Positions 29,512 through 41,126 of a stretch of 64,000 bases of DNA are shown here, piece after piece. The stretch covers positions 895,001 through 959,000 of the forward strand of contig JANJXV010000188.1 in NCBI GenBank assembly GCA_024803745.1, written 5' to 3'. Each line of letters begins with the position of its first letter. Position 1 is the stretch's first letter. Under the pieces are notes generated by a model. The model searched no databases. It saw only the letters and a list, made by a program, of their open reading frames with translations, and was not told the DNA's origin. Both the position numbers and the translations under genes were made by a program. The DNA is from Megascapheus bottae (taxonomy: Eukaryota > Chordata > Mammalia > Rodentia > Geomyidae).

Positions 29512-30243
29512 TCCATATATTTTATTGTAATTAACAGAACAGTTACATTATATTCACCAGGTAGAAGGTGCATTACTTCACATACATTGATACCCTATCT
29601 CATGTCTTGATCCCCATTTCCCTCCCCTCATCCCTGCCCATTAACTTGTTTCCCCCATTCCCTATCTGAATTCAAATAACCAAATATACATATAAACAAT
29701 ATATCAGATAGCAAGGTGAAATACTGTAACAATATGAGAAAACCAAGGGACATCAAAAGCGATGAGAGGTAACAGTACATTAAGAACTACAATCACTCAT
29801 TATATGGCTTTTGTTTCTATATCCTGGAGATCCTTTCATTTAGTATCATATTATATGGGCTTATGTATCTAGGTTTTGTTCTATTGTGTATCTCTGGTAG
29901 GAGAGCTCAAGGTTTCTACTGATTAAAACAAATGTGGGAAACCATAGAGCCTATGTTCCTTTGAGTCTGACTTACTCCAATTAATATGATTTTTTCTAAG
30001 TGTTTCCATTTCCTTCCAAATGGGGTGATGTTGTTCTTCCTGACAGCAGCATAGAATTCCATTGTGTATAAATACCACATCTTGTTGATCCACTCATCAA
30101 CTGAAGGACATCTGGTTTTCCATATCTTTACTATGGTAAATAGTGCTGCAGTGAACATAGTTGTGCTAGTGGCTTTAGTGTTTCCTTGTTTCTGGACAAT
30201 TGGGTCGATGCCAAGTTGTGGAATTGCTGGTTCATAGTGGAGC
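29512..30243 (-). mobile_element. LINE-1 3' end, minus strand
   Basis: Starts with the complement of the poly-A tail and L1 3' UTR ('ATTGTAATTAACAGAACAGT', C-rich tract). It reaches the ORF2 C-terminus, whose minus frame reads CPSVDEWINKMWYLYTMEFY. Confidence 0.9.
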
Positions 30244-31235
30244 TCTAAGTCTAGATAAGTAGGACTGCGTTAAAATGCAGAGCTTGTGTAGGGCAAAGGA
30301 CATAAGTAGAAAATTAACTAGACAACCTACAGAGTGGGAGAAGATCTTCACTAACCATACAACAGGTAAAGGCCTCATATCTAAAATATATCAACAGCTC
30401 AAAAAATTGAATCACCCCAAAACTAATCTCCAAAGAAACAACCATCCATTTAAAAGATGGGTCAAAGACTTAGAGTCTTCTCTGACGAAGAAATAAGAAT
30501 GGCCTATGGACACATGGAGAAATTCTCGACATCTCTGCCATAAAAGAAATCATCTCTAAGATTTGACCTCACTGCAGTTAGAATTCCCATGATCAGGAAA
30601 TCTAATAACAACATATGGAACCAACATAGATGTCCCTCAGTTGATGAATGGATCAACAAGATGTGGTATTTGTACACGATGGAATTCTATGCTGCTGTCA
30701 GAAAGAACGCCGTTGCCCCATTTGTTAGGAAATGGAAAGACTTAGAAAAAATCATTTTAAGGGCAGTAATGCAGACTCAAAAGCATAGAGGCTCAATGGT
30801 TTCCCTCATTTGTCATAATCAGTAGAAACCTTGGGCTCTCCTAGCAGAGATTTGCAATAGAGCAAAACCTTGATACATAAGGCCATAGAGTATGAAGCTA
30901 ATTGAAAGGACTTCTAGGATATAGAAACAAAAGCCATATAATGAATGATTGTTGTCCTAAGGTACTATGTTATCTCTCAGATCTTTTGCTAACACTTGGT
31001 TATCTCATATTGTTACATTATCTCACTTTGTTATCTGATATGTTGGATATATTTGTATTTGGTTATTTGAAATTGGATATGTTAAGGGGGGAAAACAAGA
31101 TGGCGGGTGGTGCCAGGGTAATGGGGACCTTGAAAGGTATCAATGTATGTGAATTAATGCACCTTCTGTCTGGCAAATATCATGTAACCCTTTTATTAAT
31201 TACAATAAAAAATATAAAAAAATAAATAAATTGAA
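30244..31235 (+). mobile_element. LINE-1 3' end, plus strand
   Basis: ORF2 C-terminal region (WVKDLESSLTKK; CPSVDEWINKMWYLYTMEFY), then 3' UTR ending 'CAATAAAAAATATAAAAAAA'. It lies back to back with the preceding minus-strand copy. Confidence 0.92.
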
Positions 31236-32099
31236 ACAAACAAACAAAAAAAAGACTTCAAGCATCAGCAAGGAATACAGAGTCATGGGGCATAATGCCA
31301 TAAAAGCAATGTGCATGCATGCATATACACAAGCACGCAACACACACCCATTATAATTTCTTTGAGAATGTGATTTCAATAGAATAACCAGTCACAAAAC
31401 TATAATCAACAATTTTTCTTGACATAGCTGTTGTTCACATAATTGTCCACATTATTCATACTAAAGGATGAAATTATATATAGTCAAGTACCATGTAAAT
31501 TCATTTGACTTGCTTTTTGCACTCACATTTACTTCAGTTTATCTAAGCACCATTTTATATGATGTATATGGAAAAGGATATTTCCTGTTTTTTTCATAGC
31601 CATGAGACTCTAAAAAAAGCAAAGTTTTATGCTATATTGATGAATATTTCTTTCCAGGGGAACCAAACCAATGTTTAATGTCCTCTTGTTTAAGTCATTT
31701 GAAAGCTAACATACTTTGTAGGAACTTATGCCCTTGCTCTACCTCTAAAATTCTGCTTGCATGTTCCCTCTTGTCACTCCTTGCTGTGCTAATGCTTCCT
31801 GTCTGACCTGCCTATCTGATAGAGCAAAGGAACTGCAGGTTAGAAGCAGAACTCTCAGTGAATGGGGCAGTCAGAGTAGGAGAATTCTTTGGTATTAAGT
31901 GTTGATCCTGGGTTTGTTTGCTCCTTTGTTTCTTAGGGCCTTCTCACTTCAGTGGCTTGTGACTTCCATATATGCATTGTGGCAATCTTACTAAGTATTG
32001 TGTTTGCTAGTAGTTGATTTCACAACAGACCATAAGCACTTATCCTTTGTCCTCTTCAGTTGTTTTCCATTTATTTTTGTTGTATGGGAACTCAGTCAG
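31236..32099. other. Unannotated sequence
   Basis: A short 'GCATGCATGCATATACACA' repeat lies near 31310. Nothing else was recognised. Confidence 0.35.
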
Positions 32100-32450
32100 A
32101 GAAAAACAGAGAAGCCAGATTTTGAGAGGCAGAATTGGGAGTCTTTATTGGAGAGCCAGTGACTCTAGGAAGACTTCTGTTTCAAAGACCTGCAACCCAG
32201 CTCGCAGCTTGCACAAAGCTTTTAAAGACAAAAACCACATGATTTGGGTGAGGAGCAGTCATTCTCTGGAGCCAATCTTCCCTAAAGCCAAACAGCATGA
32301 CATCTCCATATTCTCTGAAGACAAGCTCTCCTAAAAATGGCTTGTTTCACTTTGAAGGTTTTGTAGCTGGTTGAAAAGCTCTTATTACCCAGCTAGGTGC
32401 CAGGATGGATGAGAGAACAAGGTGATGGTGTGGAGACCCAGTCTCTTTAT
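32100..32450 (-). repeat. Possible decayed solo LTR
   Basis: In reverse it has a TTTAAAAGC box, an AATAAAGAC polyadenylation-like signal (plus 'GTCTTTATTGG' near 32140) and a surrounding layout like class II LTRs. Boundaries and family are uncertain. Confidence 0.3.
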
Positions 32451-33585
32451 TTAATTTTGACATCTGAAAATATTTGCATGCAGGTATTTATGAGCTGTTA
32501 TGTTACTCTTACATATTCCAAAATGATTTAACACAAATGACAAGTCAACTCAACAATGATCATATCCAGTTGAGGAAGTCACAATGGCTGCTAATAAGCT
32601 GTTTTCACCATTAACAAATTCAGCACATACATAAGAAAAGTATCTGGAAGTAATTATGGAAGAAATTGTACATCTTTCCATAGTGGATTGTCCACAGTAG
32701 TGTACCCTTGGACTTGAGCGTGTTTGGTATGGGCACTGCCACTTGAGATCCATCTGTAGTTCCTCCTCCCCACCACTGTTTTTCTTGGGTACTGAGATGG
32801 CAATTCAGGGGCCTGTAATAGACATGCTCTCAAGATAGAGTCACTATTTCACACGTGCTTGATTCTTCAATGATCCCCTTTGTGCTTTCCCCATAATTTA
32901 ATCTTGAGCATCCTGCTGTCTGACATCTAAAATAGTTTCTACTCTTATGCCTGAGGCCAGGGGAAACAATTTTGAAGGAATCTCAGGGTAGACATGTGTC
33001 AGCATACAAATCCAATTCTTCAGCAAAATGGTGCCTGGAAACATGGTGCCTGATTTAATGCATCAGCCATGAGGTAGAAGGTAGGATATCTGCAATGCCC
33101 TAGGGAAGAATTCATAGTGGAAGAATACAGACACATGTGCACACACAGAAATACCTCAGGACTCTAGCCTTTCCCATGCTGGCCATGCATGCACCACATC
33201 ATCTCCTGTCAATGTCTTGCTGGTGTGTGACTCCTGACTCTGAGCCCTCTGTTCATCTGTTTAACGTGGTGCCACACCCAAGGGAAACTCTATACCTTCT
33301 GGCTAGTCTCTTCCCCCTCTGAAGATGTATGAATTGGAATTTGACAGTCAGCTGGAGAGAGCTGGAGCACACTGGGATGCCTTCCATCCACTTCCTCGTT
33401 CCCTCTTTGACCTCAAGAATCATATTTCCTTCTAGACTCCCTCTGTGTCTTTACTGGGTTCCCTGCACATCCTCACCACACTCATTTCCTTTAGCCTCAC
33501 CCTGTATGGTCATAGGTTCATTGCTTTTGAGCTAATGTGATTCTCTGCTAGGAAAACATAGACATATACTAATGATTACAAATGA
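32451..33585. other. Unannotated sequence
   Basis: Several 60-70 codon frames occur, but none has recognisable features. Confidence 0.35.
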
Positions 33586-34076
33586 GGTACACCTTGGGTC
33601 TGGCTTACTTCACTCAATATGATTTTTCCAAGTCTTTCCATTGCCTTAAAAAATGGGGTGATGTCATTCTTTCTGATGGCAGCAGAGAATTCCATTGTGT
33701 ATATATACCACAATGTCTTGATCCAGTCTTCAACTGAGGGACATCTGGATTGGTTCCATATCTTATGTATGGTAAGTAATGCTGCAATGAACATGGTGGT
33801 GGTACTAGGTTTAATATGTTCTTTTTATGGACATTTGGGAAAATGCCCAGGACTGGGATTGCTAGGTGATAATGGAACTGAACATTAAGTTTTTTGAGGA
33901 ATTGCCACACTGTTTTCCAGAGTGGTTGAACAAGTTTGCATTCCCACTCACAATGCAGTATACATCACTTCTGGCCACATCCCTACTGGCAACGGTTACT
34001 ATTTGATTTCTTGATAATGGCCATTCTAACTGGAGTGTGGAGGAATCTCAATTGTTTGGATTTACATTTCCTTCTT
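33586..34076 (-). mobile_element. LINE-1 ORF2/3' region, first part
   Basis: Minus-strand L1 (frame CPSVEDWIKTLWYIYTMEFS). The same element continues beyond two later insertions to 35420. A SINE and then a short L1 split it. Confidence 0.88.
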
Positions 34077-34084
34077 TTTTTTTC

Positions 34085-34277
34085 TTTTTTGCTACTCCTG
34101 GGCTTGAGCTCGGAGCAGAGAACTGTCCTTTGGAATCTGTCAAGTCTAGCGCTCTACTACTTGGGCCTCAGCACCAAATCCGGCTTTTTTTTTCTATGTA
34201 TGTGGTACCGAGGAATCAAACCAAGGTCTTCATGCATGCCAGGCAAACACTCTACCACTAGGCCAATCTCCTGAGCC
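34085..34277 (-). repeat. IDL-Geo SINE inserted in L1
   Basis: A full reverse copy (Geo half, 'GGTACCGAGGAATCAAACC', 'CACTACTAGGCC' type ends). The host L1 sequence 'TACATTTC' recurs on both sides. Confidence 0.85.
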
Positions 34278-34337
34278 CTACATTTCTTTTTTTGATAAGA
34301 GATATTGAGCATTTCTTCATGTGTCTATTGGCCATTT

Positions 34338-34755
34338 TATTCATATATTTTTATTATAATTAATAGAAGGGTTACATGATATTTGCCAGATAGATGTTGC
34401 CTTAATTCCCATACATTGATACCCTTTCACATGTCTTGGTCCCCATTTCCCTCCCCCCACCCCCACCCCTCATCTTGTTTTCCCCCGTTTCCTATCCAAT
34501 TTCAAATAACCAAATATAAATATATCCGATATATCAGGTAACAAAGTGAGATACTGTAACAATATGAGATAACCAAGGGACAGCAAAAGAGATGAGAGAT
34601 AACATAGTACCTTAAGAACAATAATCATTCATTATATGGCTTATGTTTCTATATCCTAGAGATCTGTTCATTTAGCGTCCTACTATATGACCTTTTGTAT
34701 CAAGGTTTTCCTCTATTGCAAATCTCTGCTAGGAGAGCCCAAGGTTTCTACTGAT
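34338..34755 (-). mobile_element. Nested LINE-1 3' end inserted in L1
   Basis: A fresh 3' UTR start ('ATTTTTATTATAATTAATAG') appears in mid-ORF2 of the host L1. It ends at 'AAGGTTTCTACTGA', after which host ORF2 resumes. Host sequence near TGGCCATT.TTATT is repeated on both sides, consistent with a target duplication. Confidence 0.8.
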
Positions 34756-35420
34756 GGCCATTCTTATTTCCTCTTCAGAGAAGTTTCTCTTTAAGTCTAT
34801 GACCCACCTTTAAATGGAATCATTTTTTTGAGGATTTGTTTTTAAGAGAGTCAATATTTGAGCCATTAGTATATTTTTGATATGAGGTCCTTGTCTATTG
34901 TATGGCTAGTGAAGTTCTCCCATTCTCTGGGCTTTTTATTTGACTTCTAGCTATATGCTTTGCATATGTAACCAACCCAGTTACTGCAGTCCCATTTGTC
35001 CAAACATTCTTTATTATGTTGTATTTCTGGGCTTTTATTAACCTGTGCTAAGGAGCCCTAGTGTGTCTCTTATTTATTCCTGTAAAGTTTCCAGGGTGTC
35101 GGCCTTTACCTCAAGGTCTTTGATCCATTTGGAATTAATTCTGGTGCAGGGTGATATATAAGGATCCAATTTTGGCTATGTACAGGTGCTTAATCAATTC
35201 TGCCAGCACCATTTGTTGAACAGGCTATCTTTCTTCCATTCATATTTTTGCTCCCTTATCACAGATTAGGGGCCATGTGTATGTGCGTTAATTTCTGGGT
35301 CTTCAGTCCTAGTCCATTGGTCCTCTGGCCGGTTCTGGTACCAATACCATGTTGTTTTGATTAGTATAGCTCTGTAATGGAGTCTGAAGTTTGGTATTGA
35401 TATTCCCCTAGCACCAAACA
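34756..35420 (-). mobile_element. LINE-1 ORF2 remnant, continuation
   Basis: Resumes the minus-strand L1 cut at 34338. It runs through 'TTGATCCATTTGGAATTAAT' and 'CATTGGTCCTCTGGCCGGTT', both familiar ORF2 landmarks in reverse. Confidence 0.85.
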
Positions 35421-36469
35421 TTCAGTCTCAGCTCTGTGTTCCTTCATGCTGCAGGAAAAGAAATAAAATGTAAGCTAATAGAATGTAAGAGAAGGGCTGC
35501 CTCCTTTCCTTGAAAATCTGTTCAGAGCACTTTCCCCAATCCTCTTTGCAGGTCCTGGAGACTGCTACCCACCTAGGAAAAGAGAAAGGTCATGTGGTAG
35601 GTATTCTTGTGACCAACATTCTTCTTCCCATCTTTCTCCTTCTCCACCAACCAAGGTGTTCAAAAGTCATTGTAAAGAAAACAGGAAGGAGATTAGGAAT
35701 GTAAAGAAACAGAGGGAAGTTAATAAAGGAAGCCTTGGGAAAGGAAGCAAGGAAGAAAGGATTTTGGAAGTAAGAATTAGCTGAAAAGGTTGTTTCCAAG
35801 GAGAGAAAGGAGGAAATGAAGACTACTGGATTGAGTAAGGAGCAGCTGGTATGAGTATGTCTTGGTTTTAAAAGGTAGAGCTTATTAGTAAAGTTAGTGA
35901 AGATGGTATGCAAGAAGAGGAAAAAGGGAGTTTCCACACACCCCTCCACAGAACTACTGCTGCCACAAGTTTCCCCCCAGAGGAAGCTGGGGGAGAACTG
36001 GTCAGGTAAGAGGGGATGTTAAATCCCATACAGAGTCAGTTAGTGCTTCCCATTTCAAAATTAACCAGAGTCCAGATATCAAAAGTACAGACTTCATAAG
36101 CATGCCTATCTAATACTCATTCCTATCTCTCTTTTAACTGGGAAGGAACACATATCTACTACCTATTAGTTCTATTTATACCGAGTCTACCATCCATATT
36201 CTTTACTCCAGAAAATGACCAAGGCCTCCCACCGGGCCCATACCATTCTAATCCAGTCACAGATTCTGAATGGTTATTCTTAACAAGTCCACTATGCTGT
36301 CCTCTAGCCAGTGGCCACATGTCACTCAGGAGTAGTTACGGACATACCTACCAATGCAGAACCACCTACAACATAGGGGACAGGAACCAGCCAAGACATT
36401 CAATTCTTTCTTTTCTAGCCTGAACTGATGACTCTCCTTTCTTCTGCCATTTATGTGTACGCTAATTAT
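35421..36469. other. Unannotated sequence
   Basis: On the plus strand one splice-like block (CTCTTTGCAG, then GTAGGT 45 bases later, near 35552-35597) reads VLETATHLGKEKGHV. No supporting context. Confidence 0.3.
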
Positions 36470-37150
36470 GCTTGGTCTTTTTTTTTCTAACTGTATGGCT
36501 CCTTCCTTGTCCTTTCGATTTCATCCAGAGACAAATAGGGGCGTTCACCGCAGAGGAACTGTTACTGCAGCCTTCTCTGGATGGGATTACATTTCTGCCT
36601 TCTACCCTTGAGGTGGATGCCCCTTGTCGGCGGGAAGTAGACAGAGAGAGTCTGTGCTCCTTAATAATGATCAAAAGGCTGGGATGTTAGGTGGTCCTGG
36701 AAAATGGCCCCTTGCCTGAGTCATCTCTCCTTGACAAACTCCACAAAGACTCCCTCCCCTTAGTTCTCTCTCCCAGCAAAACTGCACTTGGTCCTCCCTA
36801 GAAATCTTATTACTCAAGTTAAGTTTTGGGGACTAGATTGCCTTCTTAATTTGGTGATGATATTGAGAGTGTCTCCAAACCTCCAGAAAGCCACAACTGA
36901 GTTAATGATCAGACAGCACATTGGCCTGATCAGGGTTTATGCTCTCTCAACCACATATGTCCAAGTACTTTGTCTTCCTTTTGTAGAAATCATAAATAGT
37001 TCATGTCAGTTTCTGGAAAATTGACTTGGGGTCAATTTATCTCATTTTCTCAATGAGGTCATGCCAAATGGCTCTATGTCTTTCCTCTCTCTCTTTAGTA
37101 GACATAATGGTTTGGGTAGCACTGCCCAGTCTGTTGGAGTCTCATAGAAG
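36470..37150 (+). mobile_element. Possible retroviral 3' remnant: env tail, purine tract, LTR start
   Basis: The frame CPFDFIQRQIGAF resembles an envelope cytoplasmic tail. 'AAAAGGCTGGGA' then abuts TGTTAGGTGGTCCTGG, as a purine tract abuts an LTR. No second LTR or other viral gene is seen. Confidence 0.3.
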
Positions 37151-37326
37151 GAAATTTTGCCTAAAAATCATAACAATTGGGTAGCTGAGATGAAGTGGAA
37201 AACCAAATACCCAGCAAGAATGTAGCAAGCAGTAGACACTGAGGGGTTGGGGTGGGGAAGGGTACAAGGAAAGAAATGCATCTTGTCCTGGCTAAAATGT
37301 TATTATTGCTGAAGAAAATACTCTGG

Positions 37327-37517
37327 GGTTGGTAGAGTGGCCTGGTGGTAAAGTATTTGCCTAGAATACAGATAGGCCGCATTCAGTCCCTCTGTACCAC
37401 ATACACATAAAAAAGCCAGAAGTGGTGCTGTAGCTCAATGGCAGAGCAGTAGACATGAGCAAGAAGTGTCCAAGGATAGTGCCCAGATCCAGAGTTCAAG
37501 CTCCAGGACTTTCAAAA
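37327..37517 (+). repeat. IDL-Geo SINE
   Basis: 'TGGCCTGGTGGTAAAGTATT', 'CCACATACACATAAAAAAGC', Geo half and 'TTCAAGCTCCAGGAC' end. Confidence 0.8.
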
Positions 37518-38744
37518 AGAACAAACACTATAAAGTACTCGGTCATGGGTCCCAATAAATTCCTGAGTTGCCACTCTGGTCCATAATTGTTTAAACATTT
37601 CAGGCTGCCCTGCAGTTACCTGACATAGTCGCTAGATGGTGATATGCTCATGAACTATTGTGCATGCCCCTTCCAGCCTGCTCAAGGACTCAAAAAACTG
37701 TGTGTGTGGGGGGGTGGGTGGGGTGGGTGGGTGTGTGTGCGCGCATGTATTCATGGTGGAGGGGTAGAACTCACAGCGTAGGCATGCCCCAACTTTAGCT
37801 ACAGCTAACAGATTATTTCTTTGGGGTGTGGGCAGGGGAGATAATTAATTGGAAATAACAGTCTTGTAATCCTCTTGCCAGGATGGGCTTCATGCAATAA
37901 TACTAAATTTCAGCTTCCTGCGTAACTAGAGTTACAGGTGTGAGTCACTAGCAACCACTGAACTATGGGTTTACAGATGTAAACGTGAGGCAGGGGTGGG
38001 GCGGGTGGGAGGGCTGTTGTGTGACATCCTATAGGAACTCTTGTCTACCATGCCAAAGGGTGGGGGGTTAAAAATTAGGAATACAAATTGTTTAGAGGTA
38101 TAAGCTGGGACTCACAGGAGCAGCCTGTAGCCAACTAGTAACCAAAGGAAGGAACCTGAAGTACTGTATGTGAGCCCTAGCCATCAAGAACAGAAGAACA
38201 AGAACAACAGGGTTGGGGAGGCCATATACTGCTGGGGAGCCTGGGTGGGCATCAAAACTACGTAGTGTGGAAGATGAACAGACTGTGATCATAGCTAGTT
38301 ACCTGATTGATGGACTGATTCTTCATCAATGGACAGGGCCATCGAGGTCACAGAGGAGGGGATGCCTTGGGGCAACAACAGGAAGATCCTGGGAGTTCCC
38401 AAGCAAGACAGTGAGAGAAGAAAACTCTGCTTTGGGGAAATGAACCTACCCTTGAACCAGTATCTTCTAAGCCTGATTTGGGGAAGGGAAAGCATGATTG
38501 ATCTCATCTTAGTAAAGTGGACAACTTGACTCATACACTGTCGGGCACTTTCCAGAGCTACCATAAACCCTCTGCGGTGCAGTTGTTTCCAGGAAGCATC
38601 TGCCTGGGACTCCATCTCCCCATGTCCTCACCCTGCAGACAGAGGAGTCAGGTAAGTGAGAGTGAGCTGCCCAGCATGGGCCAGCATGACTAGTCTGACC
38701 CCTCTTCACACCTCGTGCTCACACTTCCTTTCCTCAGCAGGGCC
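37518..38744. other. Unannotated sequence with a small TG/GGTG repeat
   Basis: A TG and GGGTGGG-rich repeat spans 37700-37745. A 106-codon minus frame at 38295-38615 has no recognised features. Confidence 0.4.
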
Positions 38745-39090
38745 TCAACACACGGAGCAAGGCTACAAACATGGCTACTCAAAAGACAGCCCACAGAATG
38801 GGAGAAAATGTTTACCCATTATACAACTATGAGGACCTAATACCAAGAATACACAATGAGATCAAGAATCTAAACCCCCTTCAAACCAACTCAAGAAATG
38901 GACAAATGTGATGCACATATAACACTGGTTAATAAACACACGAGTAAATGCTAAACATCTCTAGTCATAAAGGAAATGAAAATCAATCCAACACTGACAT
39001 TGCATTTCACTCCAGTAAGATTGGCCAAATTCACGAATATGAGTAGCAATGAATACCAAACAAATGAAGGGAAATAGAACCTTACTAAAC
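38745..39090 (+). mobile_element. LINE-1 ORF2 fragment
   Basis: 'CAGAATGGGAGAAAATGTTT' and 'CAAGAAATGGACAAATG' are ORF2 C-terminal landmarks. A TAAT-rich insert (39091-39280) separates it from the next L1 piece. Confidence 0.75.
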
Positions 39091-39284
39091 TGTTGGTTAT
39101 TATTATTAAATTATTACATCATTTTGTCAATAAATGTTATTAATCATAGATGTAAATAATTTATTGTTAGCATTAAACCATCTTTAAATTTACAACATGT
39201 ATTAAGCACCATAACAGAGGTAAAGAAAGTTTTGGTAGTTCCTAAATGTTCACTTCCAATGTGTGTAAAGAAGCCTGTGACATT

Positions 39285-40015
39285 TGGGTAAATGCCAAGG
39301 TGTGGAATTGCTTCCTCACAGGAGAGCTCTATGTTTCATGTGAAAACCACTAACTCTATAATGTTCATTGAAGCACTATTTACCATAGCAAATATTTGGA
39401 ACCAATCCAGATGTCCCTCAGAATATGATTGGATCAACAAGATATGGTATTTATACACAATGGAATTCTCTGCTGCTATCAGAAGAATGATATGGTCCCA
39501 TTTGTAAGGACATGGAACAACTAGGGAAAAAATCATACTAAGTGAAGTAAGCCAGACCCAAAGGAAAATAGCCTCAATGGTTCCCCTCATTTGTAATAAT
39601 TAGTACACATCTAATACTCTCCTAGCAGAGACTAACAATATTGCAAAACCTAGATACATAATGTCATATAGAATGAGGTGAAATGAAAGGATCTCCAGGA
39701 TATGGAAACAAGAGCTTTATCTTGTGTGATTGTTTTTTCTTACTGTACCATGTTATTTCTCTTTTATTGCTCTTTGGTTAATCTCATATTGTTACTGTAT
39801 CTGATTTTGTTACCTGGAATATTGTATATACATCTATTCGATTATTTGAAATAGGAAAGACAAGGGGGGAAAAGAAGATGATTTGGAAGGGTGGGGGAGG
39901 GAAATGGAGACAAAACATGAGAAGGCGTATCAATATGAGAAGTCATGTGCCTACTATCTGGCAAATGTAACTGTAACTCCTCCATACATTACAATAAAAA
40001 TATAAAAAAAAGCCT
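39285..40015 (+). mobile_element. LINE-1 3' end
   Basis: ORF2 C-terminus (TIANIWNQSRCPSEYDWINK), then 3' UTR to 'TACAATAAAAATATAAAAAA'. It may belong with the fragment at 38745. Confidence 0.9.
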
Positions 40016-40267
40016 ATGACAAAGAAAAGAACCACTAGTTATTTCTTTCTGGCCTGTGTCCCTCCCTCACTCCCACTCTTCCTTCCTTTACTTCTGTCTT
40101 TCTTCATTTACTAGTTTAATTACTTGTTAACTGTTTCGCCTTCCAAATAGTAAATAAAAACAAAGTAGAAGAGGGAAGGGGAATGAAGTATCCAAGGCAG
40201 TTTTGTTCTTGTATTTGAACTTGTGACACATGATGAGTAAATGTTTTTGCAAGAAGAGAGCAGAGCT
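40016..40267. other. Unannotated sequence
   Basis: Nothing recognised. Confidence 0.35.
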
Positions 40268-40440
40268 TGGTAAAGAGGTTCACACCTCTAATCCAAGATA
40301 GGAGGCTGAGATATGAGGATCATGCCTTGGAGCGAGCTGGAGCAATGATATTAGAAACTCTTCTCAGGAATAAGCACCAAAATCTAGAAGATGATGTGTC
40401 ACTCAAGTGGTAGATCCCCAAATAAGAGAAAAAGAAAGAG
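40268..40440 (+). repeat. B1-like/Geo composite SINE
   Basis: 'GGTTCACACCTCTAATCC', 'AGGAGGCTGAGATATGAGG', then 'GATGTGTCACTCAAGTGGTA'. Diverged. Confidence 0.6.
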
Positions 40441-41126
40441 AAAGTACAAGTTCTGGTGATTAGGAAGGGATAAGAGTTAAGGGTAGGAGCAGGACAGAGG
40501 GGGGAGGAGGAGTAGCAGCAGGGGGTGGAGAGAAGAGATGAAGAAATAGAAAACAGAAAAATGGAGAGAAATAGTAGATAACAGAACAAGTTTACCTAGA
40601 ATTGAATTACTCTGAGCATCTGAGTCCACTCAGCAGCACCCCCTAGAGTGAATTTACAAATACTCTTCCCATGGGAATCAGAGGCTTTGGTAGGGATGAC
40701 TCCAGGGCTACACCCTGTTGAATACAAGAGCATTGGTTACTTGTGGTGCTAGTACAACCCAGATGTGTGCAGGAAAGGATGAATGTTTTGGGAGACTGAA
40801 ATCAAAACGGAGAAGGAAACAAACAATGACAGGCAGAGGGGAGGGCAGAGGAAGATGGGTTACAAGACCACCTGAGGGAGACATGTCTGGAGGCAGCAGC
40901 TGCTGCTCCACCTTGAAACCGGCCACTCCCACCATTGGCTGTGTGTCCCAGGTGGGCTGTTCAGCACCCAGGGAGGAACCAAGATCATCTAGGGCTGCAA
41001 ATTCCCGATGCAGTGAGGGAAATCACCTGTGCCCAAAATTCACCTCAGGGAGCTGCCAGCCATTCCTGGGGTCACTGAAAGGCAGGACCGATAAGTAGGC
41101 ATGGGCTTCTGCTGGGGCCTTGGAGA
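40441..41126. other. Unique sequence before the minisatellite
   Basis: Purine-rich, then GC-rich toward 41100. A 126-codon plus frame (40718-41098) is basic and Cys-containing but matches nothing I know. Confidence 0.35.

Noticed and set aside
29512..31235. Single twin-primed (5'-inverted) L1
   Set aside because: Both arms contain their own 3' UTR and tail, so two insertions are needed.
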